Numbered from the stretch's first letter, positions 25,596 to 36,790 are shown. The stretch: DNA of 64,000 bases from Streptomyces sp. XY006 (GCF_002237655.1 NZ_NOKT01000023.1:86367-150366); one strand, 5' to 3'. Numbers and translations: made by a program. The notes: a model not told the origin generated them from the sequence alone.

Positions 25596-28136
25596 TCAAG
25601 GCTCGGCCACGGCCGGAACCGCCGGCTGGTCGAGCCGCTCGGGGGCCATCGGGACGCTGATCACCATGGTGAGGCCGCCACCGGGGGTGTCCTCGGCGTG
25701 CACGGTGCCGCGGACGGCCTCGGTGAAGCCGCGTGCGACGGCGAGGCCGAGGCCGACGCCCACGCCGCGAGGCGCGTCGCCGTAGCGCTGGAACGGTTCG
25801 AAGATGCGTTCCTTGGCCTCGTCGGGGACCCCGGGGCCGCGGTCGACGATCCGCAGTTCGACCCGGTCGCCGAGGACGCTGGCGGAGACCAGGACCTTCT
25901 CCCCCGGTGGGCTGTGCTTGACGGCGTTCTCGACGACGTTGGCGACGGCCCTCTCCAGGAGTCCCCGGTCGACGTGGACCATGGGCAGCGTCTCCGGGAT
26001 GTCCAGCTCCACGCTGTCCTCCGGGACCCCGCCGAGCGCCATGGGGACGACCTCGTCCAGGTCGGTCTCACGGAGAACGGGTGTGACCGTGCCGGTCTGC
26101 AGGCGGGACATGTCGAGCAGGTTGCCCACCAGTTGGTCGAGCCGGTCGGCGCCTTCCTCGATGGCCGCCAGCAGTTCCGCCTCGTCCTCCTCGGACCACT
26201 CGACGTCGTCGGAGCGCAGGGATGTCACGGCCGCCTTGATGCCGGCGAGCGGGGTGCGCAGGTCGTGGCTGACGGCGGCGAGCAGTGCGGTCCGGATGCG
26301 GTTGCCCTCGGCCAGTTCCTCCGCCCGGTCCGCCTCACCCTTGAGGCGCTGGCGGTCCAGGACGACGGCGGCCTGGGCGGCGAACGCGGCCAGGACCCGC
26401 CGGTCGGCGGCCGGCAGCACCCGGCCGCGCAGGGAGAGCGCCATGTGGTCGCCGACGGGGACGTCGACGTCCGCCTCGTCCGGGGTCGCGGCGGGCCGGG
26501 GCCCCACGCTGCCGGCGCAGGTCCAGGGAGCTTTCTCACCGATCCGCTCCAGCAGCGCCACGGACTCCATACCGAAGGTCTCGCGGACTCGTTCCAGCAG
26601 CTCCTCCAGCCCGGTTTCACCGCGCAGCACGTTCCCCGCGAGGAAGGACAGGATCTCCGACTCGGCGCGCAGCCGGGCCGCCTGGTGGGTGCGGCGGGCC
26701 GCCAGGTCCACCACCGAGGCCACCGCCACGGCCACGCCGACGAAGACCACGATGGCGACGATGTTCTGCGGGGCGGCGATGGTGAGGGTGTGCACCGGCG
26801 GTGTGAAGAACCAGTTCAGCAGCAGTGATCCGGCCGCGGCGGAGGCCAGCGCCGGCAGGAGTCCGCCCAGCAGCGCCGCCGCCACGGTCAGGCTCAGGAA
26901 CAGCAGCATGTCGTTGGCGAGGCCGACGTCCGGCACGGCGCTGCTCAGGAGCCAGGTGAGCATGAGGGGGCCGAGCACGCCGGCCAGCCAGCCGCCGATC
27001 ACACGGGTGCGCCCCAGGCGTGCACCGCGCGCCACCGGCAGTCCGCGGCCCTTTCCGGCCTCGGCGTGCGTGATGAGGTGGACGTCGAGGTCGGGGCCGG
27101 ACTCACGGGCGACCGTGGCGCCGACCCCCGGGCCGAAGACGTACTGCCAGCTTCTTCGCCGGGACACGCCGAGGACGATCTGAGTGGCGTTCACCCCCCG
27201 GGCGAAGTCGAGCAAGGCTGCGGGGATGTCGTCGCCGACGACGTGGTGGAAGGTGCCGCCGAGGTCCTCGACCAGGGTTCGCTGGAGAGCCAGCTCCTTC
27301 GGGGACGCGGCGGTGAGGCCGTCACTGCGGGAGATGTACACAGCCATGACCTCCCCGCCGGCGCCCTTCTCGGCCAGCCGCGCGGCCCGCCGGAGCAGGG
27401 TGCGGCCCTCCGGGCCGCCGGTGAGGCCGACGACGATCCGCTCCCGTGAGCCCCAGATGGCGGAAACCCGGTGCTCGCTGCGGTACTCGGTCAGGTAGGC
27501 GTCGACCCGGTCGGCGACCCAGAGCAGAGCCAGTTCGCGCAGGGCGGTGAGGTTGCCGGGCCGGAAGTAGTTGGACAGCGCCGCGTCGACCTTGTCCGGC
27601 TTGTAGATGTTGCCGTGCGCCATGCGTCGGCGCAGCGCCTGCGGGGACATGTCCACCAGCTCTATCTGGTCCGCCCGCCGTACGACCTCGTCCGGGACGG
27701 TCTCACGCTGGCGCACCCCGGTGATCGACTCGACCACGTCGCCGAGGGACTCCAGGTGCTGGATGTTGACGGTGGATATGACGTCGATGCCCGCGGCGAG
27801 GAGTTCCTCGACGTCCTGCCAGCGCTTGGTGTTCCGGGAGCCCGGCACGTTGGTGTGGGCGAGCTCGTCGACGAGGGCGATCTTGGGGGCACGGCGCAGG
27901 ACGGCGTCCACGTCCATCTCGGTGAAGATACCGCCCCGGTATGCGAGCTCCCGGCGGGGGAGTTGTTCGAGGCCGTGGAGCATCACCTCGGTGCGCGGCC
28001 GGTGGTGGTGCTCCACGAAGGCGACCACGCAGTCGGTGCCCCGTTCGACGCGACGGTGGGCCTCCGACAGCATCGCGTACGTCTTGCCGACGCCGGGTGC
28101 CGCGCCGAGGTAGATCCGGAGCGTGCCGCGTGCCAT
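25596..28136 (-). CDS. kdpD: Potassium/osmotic sensor histidine kinase KdpD
   Basis: An 846-residue membrane sensor that phosphorylates KdpE when potassium is limiting. Order: KdpD N-terminal domain with Walker A GAAPGVGKT (11-19) and LVDELAHTNVPG; universal-stress-protein-like domain (about 235-365); four transmembrane helices (about 385-490); GAF-like region; HisKA with AAVSHDLRTPL (phosphoacceptor His near 623); HATPase_c with NVVENAVKHSPPG, DRGPGVP and GVGLGLAVARG. Length is close to other KdpD proteins. It is 13 bp downstream of kdpE, the reverse of the E. coli kdpDE order, and closes the operon next to the lysA remnant. Confidence 0.95.
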   Translation of the reverse strand: MARGTLRIYLGAAPGVGKTYAMLSEAHRRVERGTDCVVAFVEHHHRPRTEVMLHGLEQLPRRELAYRGGIFTEMDVDAVLRRAPKIALVDELAHTNVPGSRNTKRWQDVEELLAAGIDVISTVNIQHLESLGDVVESITGVRQRETVPDEVVRRADQIELVDMSPQALRRRMAHGNIYKPDKVDAALSNYFRPGNLTALRELALLWVADRVDAYLTEYRSEHRVSAIWGSRERIVVGLTGGPEGRTLLRRAARLAEKGAGGEVMAVYISRSDGLTAASPKELALQRTLVEDLGGTFHHVVGDDIPAALLDFARGVNATQIVLGVSRRRSWQYVFGPGVGATVARESGPDLDVHLITHAEAGKGRGLPVARGARLGRTRVIGGWLAGVLGPLMLTWLLSSAVPDVGLANDMLLFLSLTVAAALLGGLLPALASAAAGSLLLNWFFTPPVHTLTIAAPQNIVAIVVFVGVAVAVASVVDLAARRTHQAARLRAESEILSFLAGNVLRGETGLEELLERVRETFGMESVALLERIGEKAPWTCAGSVGPRPAATPDEADVDVPVGDHMALSLRGRVLPAADRRVLAAFAAQAAVVLDRQRLKGEADRAEELAEGNRIRTALLAAVSHDLRTPLAGIKAAVTSLRSDDVEWSEEDEAELLAAIEEGADRLDQLVGNLLDMSRLQTGTVTPVLRETDLDEVVPMALGGVPEDSVELDIPETLPMVHVDRGLLERAVANVVENAVKHSPPGEKVLVSASVLGDRVELRIVDRGPGVPDEAKERIFEPFQRYGDAPRGVGVGLGLAVARGFTEAVRGTVHAEDTPGGGLTMVISVPMAPERLDQPAVPAVAEP

Positions 28137-28149
28137 GTCGTTCCTCGGT

Positions 28150-28833
28150 TCAGCCTTCGAAGCGGTAGCCCATGCCGGGCTCGGTGATCAGGTAGCGGGG
28201 GTGGGAGGGGTCCCTCTCCAGTTTGCGCCGCAGCTGGGCCATGTAGACCCGCAGGTAGTTGGTCTTGCTGCTCTGTGAGACGCCCCAGACCTCGTTCAGC
28301 AGGTGCTTCTGTGTGATCAGCCGGCCCGGGCTGGTCACCAGGATCTCCAGCAGGTGCCACTCGGTGGGCGTCAGCCGCACGTCTTGCCCGTCGCGCACCG
28401 CCCTCTTGGCCGCCAGGTCGAGGGTGAAGTCCTCGGTCTCGACGAGTGCCGCCGCCGGGTCGGCAGGAGTGTCCTCGGTCCGGCGGACCGCGGCCCGCAG
28501 CCGGGCCAGCAGTTCGTTCATGCTGAACGGCTTGGTGACGTAGTCGTCGGCACCGGCGTCCAGCGCGGCCACCTTCTCGTCGGACCCCTGGCGGGCGGAC
28601 AGGACCAGGATCGGCACCCGGCTCCAGCCGCGCAGGCCCCTGATGATGTCCACACCGTCCATGTCGGGCAGGCCGAGGTCGAGCAGCACCACGTCGGGCT
28701 GGCGTGCGGCGGCCAGCCGCAGGGCCGTGACACCGTCCGGCGCGGCGTCCACGCCGTAGTGACGTGCCTGCAAGTTCAGGACGAGAGCCCGCACCAGTTG
28801 CGGATCGTCCTCGACCACCAGCACCCGGGTCAT
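28150..28833 (-). CDS. kdpE: OmpR-family response regulator KdpE
   Basis: A 227-residue response regulator. The receiver domain (1-120) shows the acidic pair VVEDDP, the phosphoacceptor Asp in LLDLGLPDMDG, the Thr/Ser in LVLSARQGSDE and the Lys in YVTKPFS. The winged-helix Trans_reg_C domain (130-225) ends in LRRKLERDPSHPRYLITEPGMGYRF. It activates kdp transcription when phosphorylated. The start ATG 28833 begins MTRVLVVEDD; the frame is open further upstream without homology. The candidate binding sites are the 11-bp-periodic repeats at 33703-33723 and 35716-35736. Confidence 0.95.
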   Translation of the reverse strand: MTRVLVVEDDPQLVRALVLNLQARHYGVDAAPDGVTALRLAAARQPDVVLLDLGLPDMDGVDIIRGLRGWSRVPILVLSARQGSDEKVAALDAGADDYVTKPFSMNELLARLRAAVRRTEDTPADPAAALVETEDFTLDLAAKRAVRDGQDVRLTPTEWHLLEILVTSPGRLITQKHLLNEVWGVSQSSKTNYLRVYMAQLRRKLERDPSHPRYLITEPGMGYRFEG

Positions 28834-28959
28834 GGGTGTCTGCCTCTCCCTGTCGTACGTCGTGCCGTGCACGCCCGGAAGCGGGCCGCCCGACGTGGCG
28901 GCTGCGGCAGCCGGCGGGACCGGGGACCCACCGGCTGCCGAGGACATCGCGTAACGCCA

Positions 28960-29628
28960 TCAACTCTTCGCCGCGAGTTCCTTGAGGGCGACATTGAGCT
29001 CCAGGACGTTCACGCGCGGCTCGCCCATGAAGCCGAGGGAGCGGCCCTCGGTGTGCTCGTCGACGAGCTTCCGCACCTCGCCGGCGGACAGGCCGTTCTT
29101 CTCGGCGACCCGGTGGACCTGGAGGTCCGCGTACTGCGGGGAGATGTCCGGGTCCAGGCCGGAACCGGAGGAGGTGACCGCGTCGGCGGGGACCTGGGAC
29201 GGCCTCACCCTGTAGGTGCCGGTGGAGTTGTCCTTGACGACGGCCGCCTTGGCATCCTTCACCCACCGGATGAGCTCTGCGTTGTCACCGGAGCGGTTGG
29301 TCGCGCCGGACAGGATGAGCTCGTACTGGGGGTTGACGCTGTTGGTGCCGAGTCCGTTGGCGGGGCGGCCCTGGAACCACTTCAGGTCCGGTGCCGGGGT
29401 CTCCTGGCCCTCCTTCAGCGGCAGGTTGTACGCCTGGCCGATCAGGGAGGAGCCGACGACCTTGCCGTCCGCCTTGATCTCGGAGCCGTTCGCCTGGTCG
29501 TGGAACAGCCCCTGCGCGATGCCGGTGACGACCAGCGGGTAGAGGACACCGGTCACCAGGGTCAGCACGAGGAGGGCGCGCAGGCCCGCCCCGAGCAGCC
29601 GGGCGGTGTTCGTGACGGAGTTGTTCAT
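28960..29628 (-). CDS. kdpC: Potassium-transporting ATPase subunit KdpC
   Basis: A 222-residue subunit with one N-terminal transmembrane helix (ALLVLTLVTGVLYPLVVTGIA) and a large extracytoplasmic domain. Conserved KdpC blocks are GSSLIGQ, FQGRPA and SGSGLDPDISPQYADLQ (about residue 145), followed by VRKLVDEHTEGR. It stabilises the KdpFABC complex and raises its affinity. It is slightly longer than the E. coli protein because of a 20-30-residue insertion around 100-135. Only 5 bp separate it from kdpB. A 126-bp gap follows before kdpE, which could hold a secondary promoter. Confidence 0.95.
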   Translation of the reverse strand: MNNSVTNTARLLGAGLRALLVLTLVTGVLYPLVVTGIAQGLFHDQANGSEIKADGKVVGSSLIGQAYNLPLKEGQETPAPDLKWFQGRPANGLGTNSVNPQYELILSGATNRSGDNAELIRWVKDAKAAVVKDNSTGTYRVRPSQVPADAVTSSGSGLDPDISPQYADLQVHRVAEKNGLSAGEVRKLVDEHTEGRSLGFMGEPRVNVLELNVALKELAAKS

Positions 29629-29633
29629 GGCGG

Positions 29634-31756
<2,123 letters not shown>

Positions 31757-31757
<1 letters not shown>

Positions 31758-33418
31758 CACGCCAGCCCTTCGGCCAGCGGCCCCAGCGCGAGCGCGGGGA
31801 AGTACGTCAGACCGGTGACGATGATGATCGTGCCGGCCAGCAGCCCGGTGTACAGCGGCTTGTCGGTGCGCAGGGTGCCCGCGGTCGCCGGGACCGGCTG
31901 CTGCTCGGCGAGCGAGCCGGCCAGCGCCAGTACGAACACCATCGGCAGGAACCGGCCCAGCAGCATCGCCAGGCCGATCGTGGTGTTGAACCACTGCGTG
32001 TCCGCGTTCAGGCCGGCGAAGGCCGAGCCGTTGTTGTTGGCGCCGGACGTGTAGGCGTAGAGGATCTCGGAGAAGCCGTGCGCACCGCTGTTGGTCATGG
32101 AGTTCGCCGGGGTCGGCAGCGCCATCGCGAAGGCGGTGAAGACGAGCACGAGGGCCGGGGTGATCAGGATGTAGCAGGCGGCCAGCTTGATCTCGCGGGA
32201 GCCGATCTTCTTGCCCAGGTACTCCGGTGTGCGGCCGACCATCAGACCGGCGATGAACACCGCGATGATCGCCATGACCAGCATGCCGTAGAGGCCGGAG
32301 CCGACACCGCCCGGCGCGATCTCGCCCAGCATCATGCCGAGCATGGTGATGCCGCCGCCGAGGCCGGTGAGGGAGGAGTGGAAGGAGTCCACCGCGCCGG
32401 TCGAGGTCAGCGTGGTCGACACCGCAAAGATCGACGAACCGCCGATCCCGAAACGGACCTCCTTGCCCTCCATCGCACCGTTTGCCAGTTCGAAGGCCGG
32501 GCCGTGGTGGGCGAACTCGGTCCACATCATCAGCGAGACGAAGCCGACCCAGATCGTGGCCATGGTGGCGAGGATCGCGTAGCCCTGCTTGACCGAGCCG
32601 ACCATGATGCCGAAGGTCCGGGTGATCGAGAACGGGATCAGCAGGATCAGGAAGATCTCGAACAGGTTGGTGAAGGGGGTGGGGTTCTCGAAGGGGTGGG
32701 CACTGTTGGCGTTGAAGTAGCCGCCGCCGTTGGTGCCCAGCTCCTTGATGACCTCCTGCGAGGCGACCGCGCCGCCGTTCCACTGCTGGGTGCCCCCCAT
32801 GAACTGGCCGACCTCGTGGATGCCGGAGAAGTTCTGGATCACGCCGCAGGCGACCAGCACGAGCGCGCCGACGACGGCGAGCGGGACGAGGATACGGACG
32901 ACACCGCGCACCAGGTCGGACCAGAAGTTGCCCAGCTCACCGGTACGGGAGCGGGCGAACCCACGGACGAGCGCCACGGCGACGGCGATGCCGACGGCGG
33001 CCGAGACGAAGTTCTGCACGGCGAGACCGGCCGTCTGCACGACGTGGCCCATGGCCTGCTCGCCGTAGTAGGACTGCCAGTTGGTGTTGCTCACGAACGA
33101 CGCGGCCGTGTTGAACGCCTGGTCCGGGTCGATCGCGGCGAAGCCCAGCGAGCCCGGCAGGTGGCCCTGCAGGCGCTGGAGCAGGTAGAGGAACAGGACG
33201 CCGACGGCGGAGAAGGCAAGCACGCCGCGCAGGTACGCGGGCCAGCGCATCTGTGTGTCGGGGTCGGCACCGATGCCCTTGTAGATCCACTTCTCGACAC
33301 GCCAGTGCTTGTCGGAGGTGTAGACCTTGGCCATGTAGGTGCCGAGGGGCTTGTAGGCGAGCGCCAGTGCCGCTATCAGGGCGAGCAGCTGGAGCACACC
33401 CGCGAGTACGGGGCCCAT
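31757..33418 (-). CDS. kdpA: Potassium-transporting ATPase subunit KdpA
   Basis: A 553-residue channel-like subunit with about ten transmembrane helices that forms the K+ selectivity filter of the KdpFABC complex. Filter-type Gly-rich segments are visible: FVSNTNWQSYYGE, ELGTNGGGYFNANSAHPFENP (in two halves) and LTGLGGGITMLG, followed by the late SGANNNGSAFAG. It starts 8 bp after the kdpF stop. Length and motif order are those of functional KdpA. Confidence 0.96.
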
Positions 33419-33426
33419 CTCTTGTC

Positions 33427-33516
33427 TCAGAACCTCTCCGGGAAGATCAGGGCGAGGACGAGATATCCCAGAAGGGAGACGGCCACGACGAGGCCGACGA
33501 CGTTCTCGGCGGTCAC
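33427..33516 (-). CDS. kdpF: Potassium-transporting ATPase subunit KdpF
   Basis: A 29-residue single-helix peptide (NVVGLVVAVSLLGYLVLALIF ends in PERF) matching KdpF, which stabilises the Kdp complex. The GTG start at 33516 overlaps the stop of an upstream 27-codon gene as GTGA, so it is probably translated by coupling. The PE[RK]F terminus is the hallmark of the family. It lies 8 bp before kdpA. Confidence 0.92.
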   Translation of the reverse strand: MTAENVVGLVVAVSLLGYLVLALIFPERF

Positions 33517-33596
33517 AGCTTGGTCACCCCCTTGGCGACGAGGGCCACCAGCGCGAATACCGCGATCGTGGTGACGACGAAGGCCAGATCGGCCAT
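33513..33596 (-). CDS. 27-residue membrane peptide upstream of kdpF
   Basis: A 27-codon gene with ATG 33596 preceded by CAGGAG 6 bases upstream. The product starts MADLAF and is one hydrophobic helix (VVTTIAVFALVALVA) ending in a basic KGVTKL tail. It is the first gene of the kdp transcript and overlaps kdpF by 4 bp, with good G/C third-position bias. It may be an additional small subunit or a leader peptide that controls kdpF translation. I know of no functional description; streptomycete kdp operons often have such an unnamed peptide by my recollection. Confidence 0.7.
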   Translation of the reverse strand: MADLAFVVTTIAVFALVALVAKGVTKL

Positions 33597-33701
33597 CGCG
33601 AACTCCTGGAGTGAGGTTCGGTTGAAACGGACGATTCGAGGAAAGCGCATCCGTGGCCGGATCAGACCGGTCGTTGACGCCTCCCTTACGGCCGGGCCCA
33701 C

Positions 33702-33723
33702 GACTTTGACGGAACCCTGACGG
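33702..33723. promoter_or_regulatory. Candidate KdpE box upstream of the kdp operon
   Basis: ACTTTGACGG (33703-33712) is followed exactly 11 bp later by ACCCTGACGG (33714-33723), a direct repeat spaced by one helical turn as OmpR-family regulators require. It lies about 107 bp upstream of the first kdp start codon. The same first repeat with the same 11-bp period occurs about 102 bp upstream of the KimA-like gene. Confidence 0.6.
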
Positions 33724-33775
33724 CACCCGGTCCGCACGGGTGAGCAGCTCGCCGTGGCGGAAGGCCCGTCCGGCC

Positions 33776-35614
33776 TCACGGCAGCCGGAAACGGAGACGG
33801 CAGATCACCGCGTCCGTCTCCCTCCGCACGGCGTGCGCGACGACCGCGCCCCGCTGGTTCTGCAGCAACCGCTGCCACAGCCGCTCCGGCTCCGTCTCCG
33901 GGATCAGCACGGTGACCCGCGCGCCGGGCTCGGCGGCACCCACGGCACGGACGTACGCGGCGATGGGACGACCCAGCGAGCGGCGTTCGCAGTCCAGCCG
34001 GACCAGCGGCACGCCCGGGTCCCACTCCGCCCAGGCAAGCTCCAGCGCGTACAGGGCGGCACGGTCCTCCGGGTCGGAGTGGCTGACGGTCACCGCGCGG
34101 ACCTCGTCGCCGAGGGAGGTCGCGGCGGTCAGCGCCTCGGAGGTCAGTCGGGAGATCGAGGAGACCGGCACGATCACGACCGAGCGGTCGCGGTGCGGGA
34201 CGTCGGGGATCCGGCCCAGACCGAGGCGCTCGCCGATGCGGGCGTAGGCACGGTGCACGGTCCGGAAGGCCACGACCAGCAGAGGCAGGGTGATCACGAT
34301 CAGCCAGGCCCCTTCCTCGAACTTGGTCGCGGTGACGACGACGGCCGACACTCCCGTGAGCAGCCCGCCGAAGCCGTTGAGAGCCGCCTTGCCCCGCCAG
34401 CCCGGGCCGCGCTGCAGGCGCCAGTGCAGGACCATGCCGGTCTGGGCGATGGTGAAGCCGACGAAGACTCCGATGGCGAACAGCGGCACGAGGGTGTTGG
34501 TGTCGCCGCCGGAGAAGACCAGCAGCGCGCAGGAGACCGTGTACAGGGCCAGCACGCCGTGCCGGTGCACCTGGCGGTCCGCCTTGAGAGCGAAGACGTG
34601 CGGCAGGTAGTTGTCACGGGCCAGCAGCTTCAGCAGTACCGGAAGGCCACCGAAAGAGGTGTTCGCGGACAGGGCGAGCAGGATCATCGTCGCGAACTGG
34701 ACCACGTAGAAGGCCCAGTTGTGGCCCAGCGAGGCGTCCGCCAACTGGGCCAGGACGGTGACGCCCTGGACCGGCTGGAGGTGGAACCGGGAGATCAGCA
34801 CCGAAAGCCCGATCAGCATCACACCGAGGACGGCGCCCAGTGCGACCTCCGCGCGCTGGGCGCGCTTGACGCGGGGAACGCGGAAGGAGGGAACGGCGTT
34901 GGCGATGGCCTCGACGCCGGTGAGAGCGGAACAGCCCGAGGCGAACGCCTTCAGCAGGAGCAGGGCGCCCACGGTGGTGGCGTCGTCGGCGAGCGCGGAG
35001 GCGTGGCCCGCCGCGGTCGCCGTGCTCACCGGCTCCGACCGGAACAGCCCGACGACGATGAGCGCGAGGATCGACCCGACGAAGACGGCGGTCGGCACGA
35101 TGAACGCCCTCGCCGACTCCACGATGCCGCGCAGGTTCACCGCCGTGATCAGCACCAGCACAGCGAGGCACAGCCCCAGCCGGTCGTCATAGAGGGCGGG
35201 AAAGGCCGAGGTCAGGGCGGCAACACCCGCGGTGACAGCGACGGCTACGTTCAGGACGTAGTCCAGCACCAGCGAGGCGGCGGCCACCAGGCTCGTGCGC
35301 GGGCCCAGGTGAGCCTTGGCGACGGCGTAGGAGCCGCCCCCGTCCGGGAAGGCAGCGATCACCTGCCGGTAGGAGGCGACCAGCACCGCCAGCAGCACGG
35401 CAATGGCCAGCGTGACCGGCAGGGTGAAGCCCAGGCCGTGCGCGGCGGCGGCCAGTACCAGGACGATCGCCTCGGGCCCGTAGGCCACCGACGCCATGGC
35501 GTCCAGGGACAGGGCGGCCAGGCCGGTGAGGGAGGTCAGCCGGTGGCGCTCACCGGTATCGGGCGGTTCCTCTCCGGCGGGTACGGCGTCAGGCTTGGTC
35601 GTCACTACGGACAT
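33776..35614 (-). CDS. KimA (YdaO)-type potassium transporter, APC superfamily
   Basis: A 612-residue permease. It follows the B. subtilis KimA pattern closely: LAALSLDAMASVAYG in helix 1, SYRQVIAAFPDGGGSY, LVLDYVLNVAVAVTAG, KAFASGCSALTGVEAIANAVP, SANTSFGGLPVLLKLLARD and a C-terminal cytoplasmic domain (about 470-612) beginning SVVIVPVSSISRL. KimA proteins are proton-coupled high-affinity K+ importers. General annotation would call it an amino-acid permease. Context supports potassium: it is 180 bp upstream of the kdp operon on the same strand with a matching regulatory repeat. ATG 35614 (MSVVTTK) is preferred because GAAGGGG lies upstream; 35632 lacks a ribosome-binding site. Confidence 0.8.
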   Translation of the reverse strand: MSVVTTKPDAVPAGEEPPDTGERHRLTSLTGLAALSLDAMASVAYGPEAIVLVLAAAAHGLGFTLPVTLAIAVLLAVLVASYRQVIAAFPDGGGSYAVAKAHLGPRTSLVAAASLVLDYVLNVAVAVTAGVAALTSAFPALYDDRLGLCLAVLVLITAVNLRGIVESARAFIVPTAVFVGSILALIVVGLFRSEPVSTATAAGHASALADDATTVGALLLLKAFASGCSALTGVEAIANAVPSFRVPRVKRAQRAEVALGAVLGVMLIGLSVLISRFHLQPVQGVTVLAQLADASLGHNWAFYVVQFATMILLALSANTSFGGLPVLLKLLARDNYLPHVFALKADRQVHRHGVLALYTVSCALLVFSGGDTNTLVPLFAIGVFVGFTIAQTGMVLHWRLQRGPGWRGKAALNGFGGLLTGVSAVVVTATKFEEGAWLIVITLPLLVVAFRTVHRAYARIGERLGLGRIPDVPHRDRSVVIVPVSSISRLTSEALTAATSLGDEVRAVTVSHSDPEDRAALYALELAWAEWDPGVPLVRLDCERRSLGRPIAAYVRAVGAAEPGARVTVLIPETEPERLWQRLLQNQRGAVVAHAVRRETDAVICRLRFRLP

Positions 35615-35714
35615 GGGAGAGTGCCCCTTCATTCAATGTTCGGGTGCACCCAGGTTCTGACCTGTACCCGTCGCGTCCGATCGGTCCTTGCGCCTTCTTC
35701 GCGTCCGGACAGTG

Positions 35715-35736
35715 GACTTTGACGGGATGTTGACAC
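35715..35736. promoter_or_regulatory. Candidate KdpE box upstream of the KimA-like gene
   Basis: ACTTTGACGG (35716-35725) identical to the kdp copy, followed at an 11-bp period by ATGTTGACAC (35727-35736). It lies about 102 bp from the kimA-like start and between that gene and the divergent small membrane protein gene at 35886, so either or both could be controlled. Confidence 0.55.
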
Positions 35737-35885
35737 GCGGGCGACAAGACGACGGCCGAGCCCTTCGACGCGACTGGCCGGCCGCTCGGGGGCGACCGGG
35801 CGTCGGGGCAGGATGCCGTTCGGTATCCGTCAGAGCCGTGTCAAGGCGCGCCAAGCCGCAGTCCCGGCGCACTAGCGTCCGCTCC

Positions 35886-36452
35886 ATGGGACGCCGTGAC
35901 GATGCACCCGGGGGACAGCTCGACGCACGGGCGAAGGAACCCGGCGGAACTGGTGAAGCGACGAACGACCTCGAACGCGTACAGGAACTGCGGGGCGCGG
36001 CCTGCTGCGCCGGACTGCTGCTGGTCTTCCTGCTCCTGCTCGACTGGGGCTCCGGCCTGATCACTCCTTGGCGGGCTCTGCTGTGGTGCGGCCTCGCCGG
36101 ACTGCTCTACGCCGTGCTGTATCCGCAGCGCGTGTCGGTGGCCGGCAACTGGCTGACCACGCGCGGTCTGGTCCGTGTACACCGGGTCCGGACCGATCTC
36201 CTGGTGTCGGTCCGCTGCCTGGACGGGGTCTCCCAGCGTCTCGTGCTGCGGGACTGCCTCGGTGGCCGTGCGGAGATCGACCCCAAGGTTCTGGTGCGCC
36301 ACCCGCAGCTGTGGCTCCGCCTGGAGCGGGGGGCCCGGAAAGCCGCCGAAGACGGCTCCCTGCTCTGCGGCGCGACCGCGTTGCGGCGCCTCTCGGAACG
36401 CGTGCACCGCGAGACAGCCCACGCCGTCTTCAGGGTTTCCGGCCTGGAGTGA
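35886..36452 (+). CDS. Small two-helix membrane protein, unknown function
   Basis: A 188-residue protein. Residues 1-35 are hydrophilic, two transmembrane helices follow at about 38-51 (CCAGLLLVFLLLLDWG) and 60-77 (LLWCGLAGLLYAVLYP), then a cytoplasmic domain of about 110 residues containing VRCLDGVSQRLVLRDCLGGRAEIDPKVL, which resembles PH-like or membrane-proximal beta domains. No named family recognised. It is divergent from the KimA-like transporter gene and shares its upstream region. ATG 35886 was chosen because the frame upstream lacks family-like sequence. Confidence 0.6.
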   Translation: MGRRDDAPGGQLDARAKEPGGTGEATNDLERVQELRGAACCAGLLLVFLLLLDWGSGLITPWRALLWCGLAGLLYAVLYPQRVSVAGNWLTTRGLVRVHRVRTDLLVSVRCLDGVSQRLVLRDCLGGRAEIDPKVLVRHPQLWLRLERGARKAAEDGSLLCGATALRRLSERVHRETAHAVFRVSGLE

Positions 36453-36455
36453 GCG

Positions 36456-36641
36456 TCAGTCCGGTCCGACAGGCCCGGCGGTGTCCAGTGCCCGACCCGT
36501 CCGGCCGGCGGATGTCACCGCCACGAGCCGGGCTGGCGCGGGGTCGCCGGGCAGTGGCCGTTGCCAGCGGAGTTCGCCGTCGCACCAGCCGACGGCGTCG
36601 GCGTGCCAGGGCGGCTTCCACGGTGACTCCGCACTGCGCAT
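36456..36641 (-). CDS. Possible small hypothetical protein
   Basis: A 61-codon frame (starting MRSAESPWKPPW) with reasonably G/C-biased third positions, tryptophan-rich at its N-terminus (WHADAVGWCDGELRWQR). It is convergent with the small membrane protein gene and ends 3 bp from that gene's stop. There is no clear ribosome-binding site and no recognised family; the 150 bp upstream of it are otherwise empty. It may be a remnant. Confidence 0.25.
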   Translation of the reverse strand: MRSAESPWKPPWHADAVGWCDGELRWQRPLPGDPAPARLVAVTSAGRTGRALDTAGPVGPD

Positions 36642-36790
36642 GTCCGGTCCGCCGCGAGGATTCATGCGAACGGACTCGGCCTCCCGGCCCCTGGCTCTGC
36701 CGGACGGACGCCTGCTGTGTCTGTACTGGGACTGCGGCCGGCCCTCCATGTGCTGGGGCGTCTGCGCGTCGGCAGGGATTCACTGCGGGC

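Noticed and set aside
24334..25785. A 483-codon plus-strand frame over the STAS gene and lysA remnant
   Set aside because: Low-complexity composition, antisense to recognisable coding sequence.
31758..32783. A KdpB frame extended to 32783
   Set aside because: It overlaps kdpA entirely out of frame and is His/Arg-rich; the true start is coupled to the kdpA stop at 31757.
35633..35885. A c-di-AMP (ydaO-type) riboswitch upstream of the KimA-like gene
   Set aside because: I looked for the conserved GGAGAGG-type core and pseudoknot elements expected upstream of such transporters and found none.
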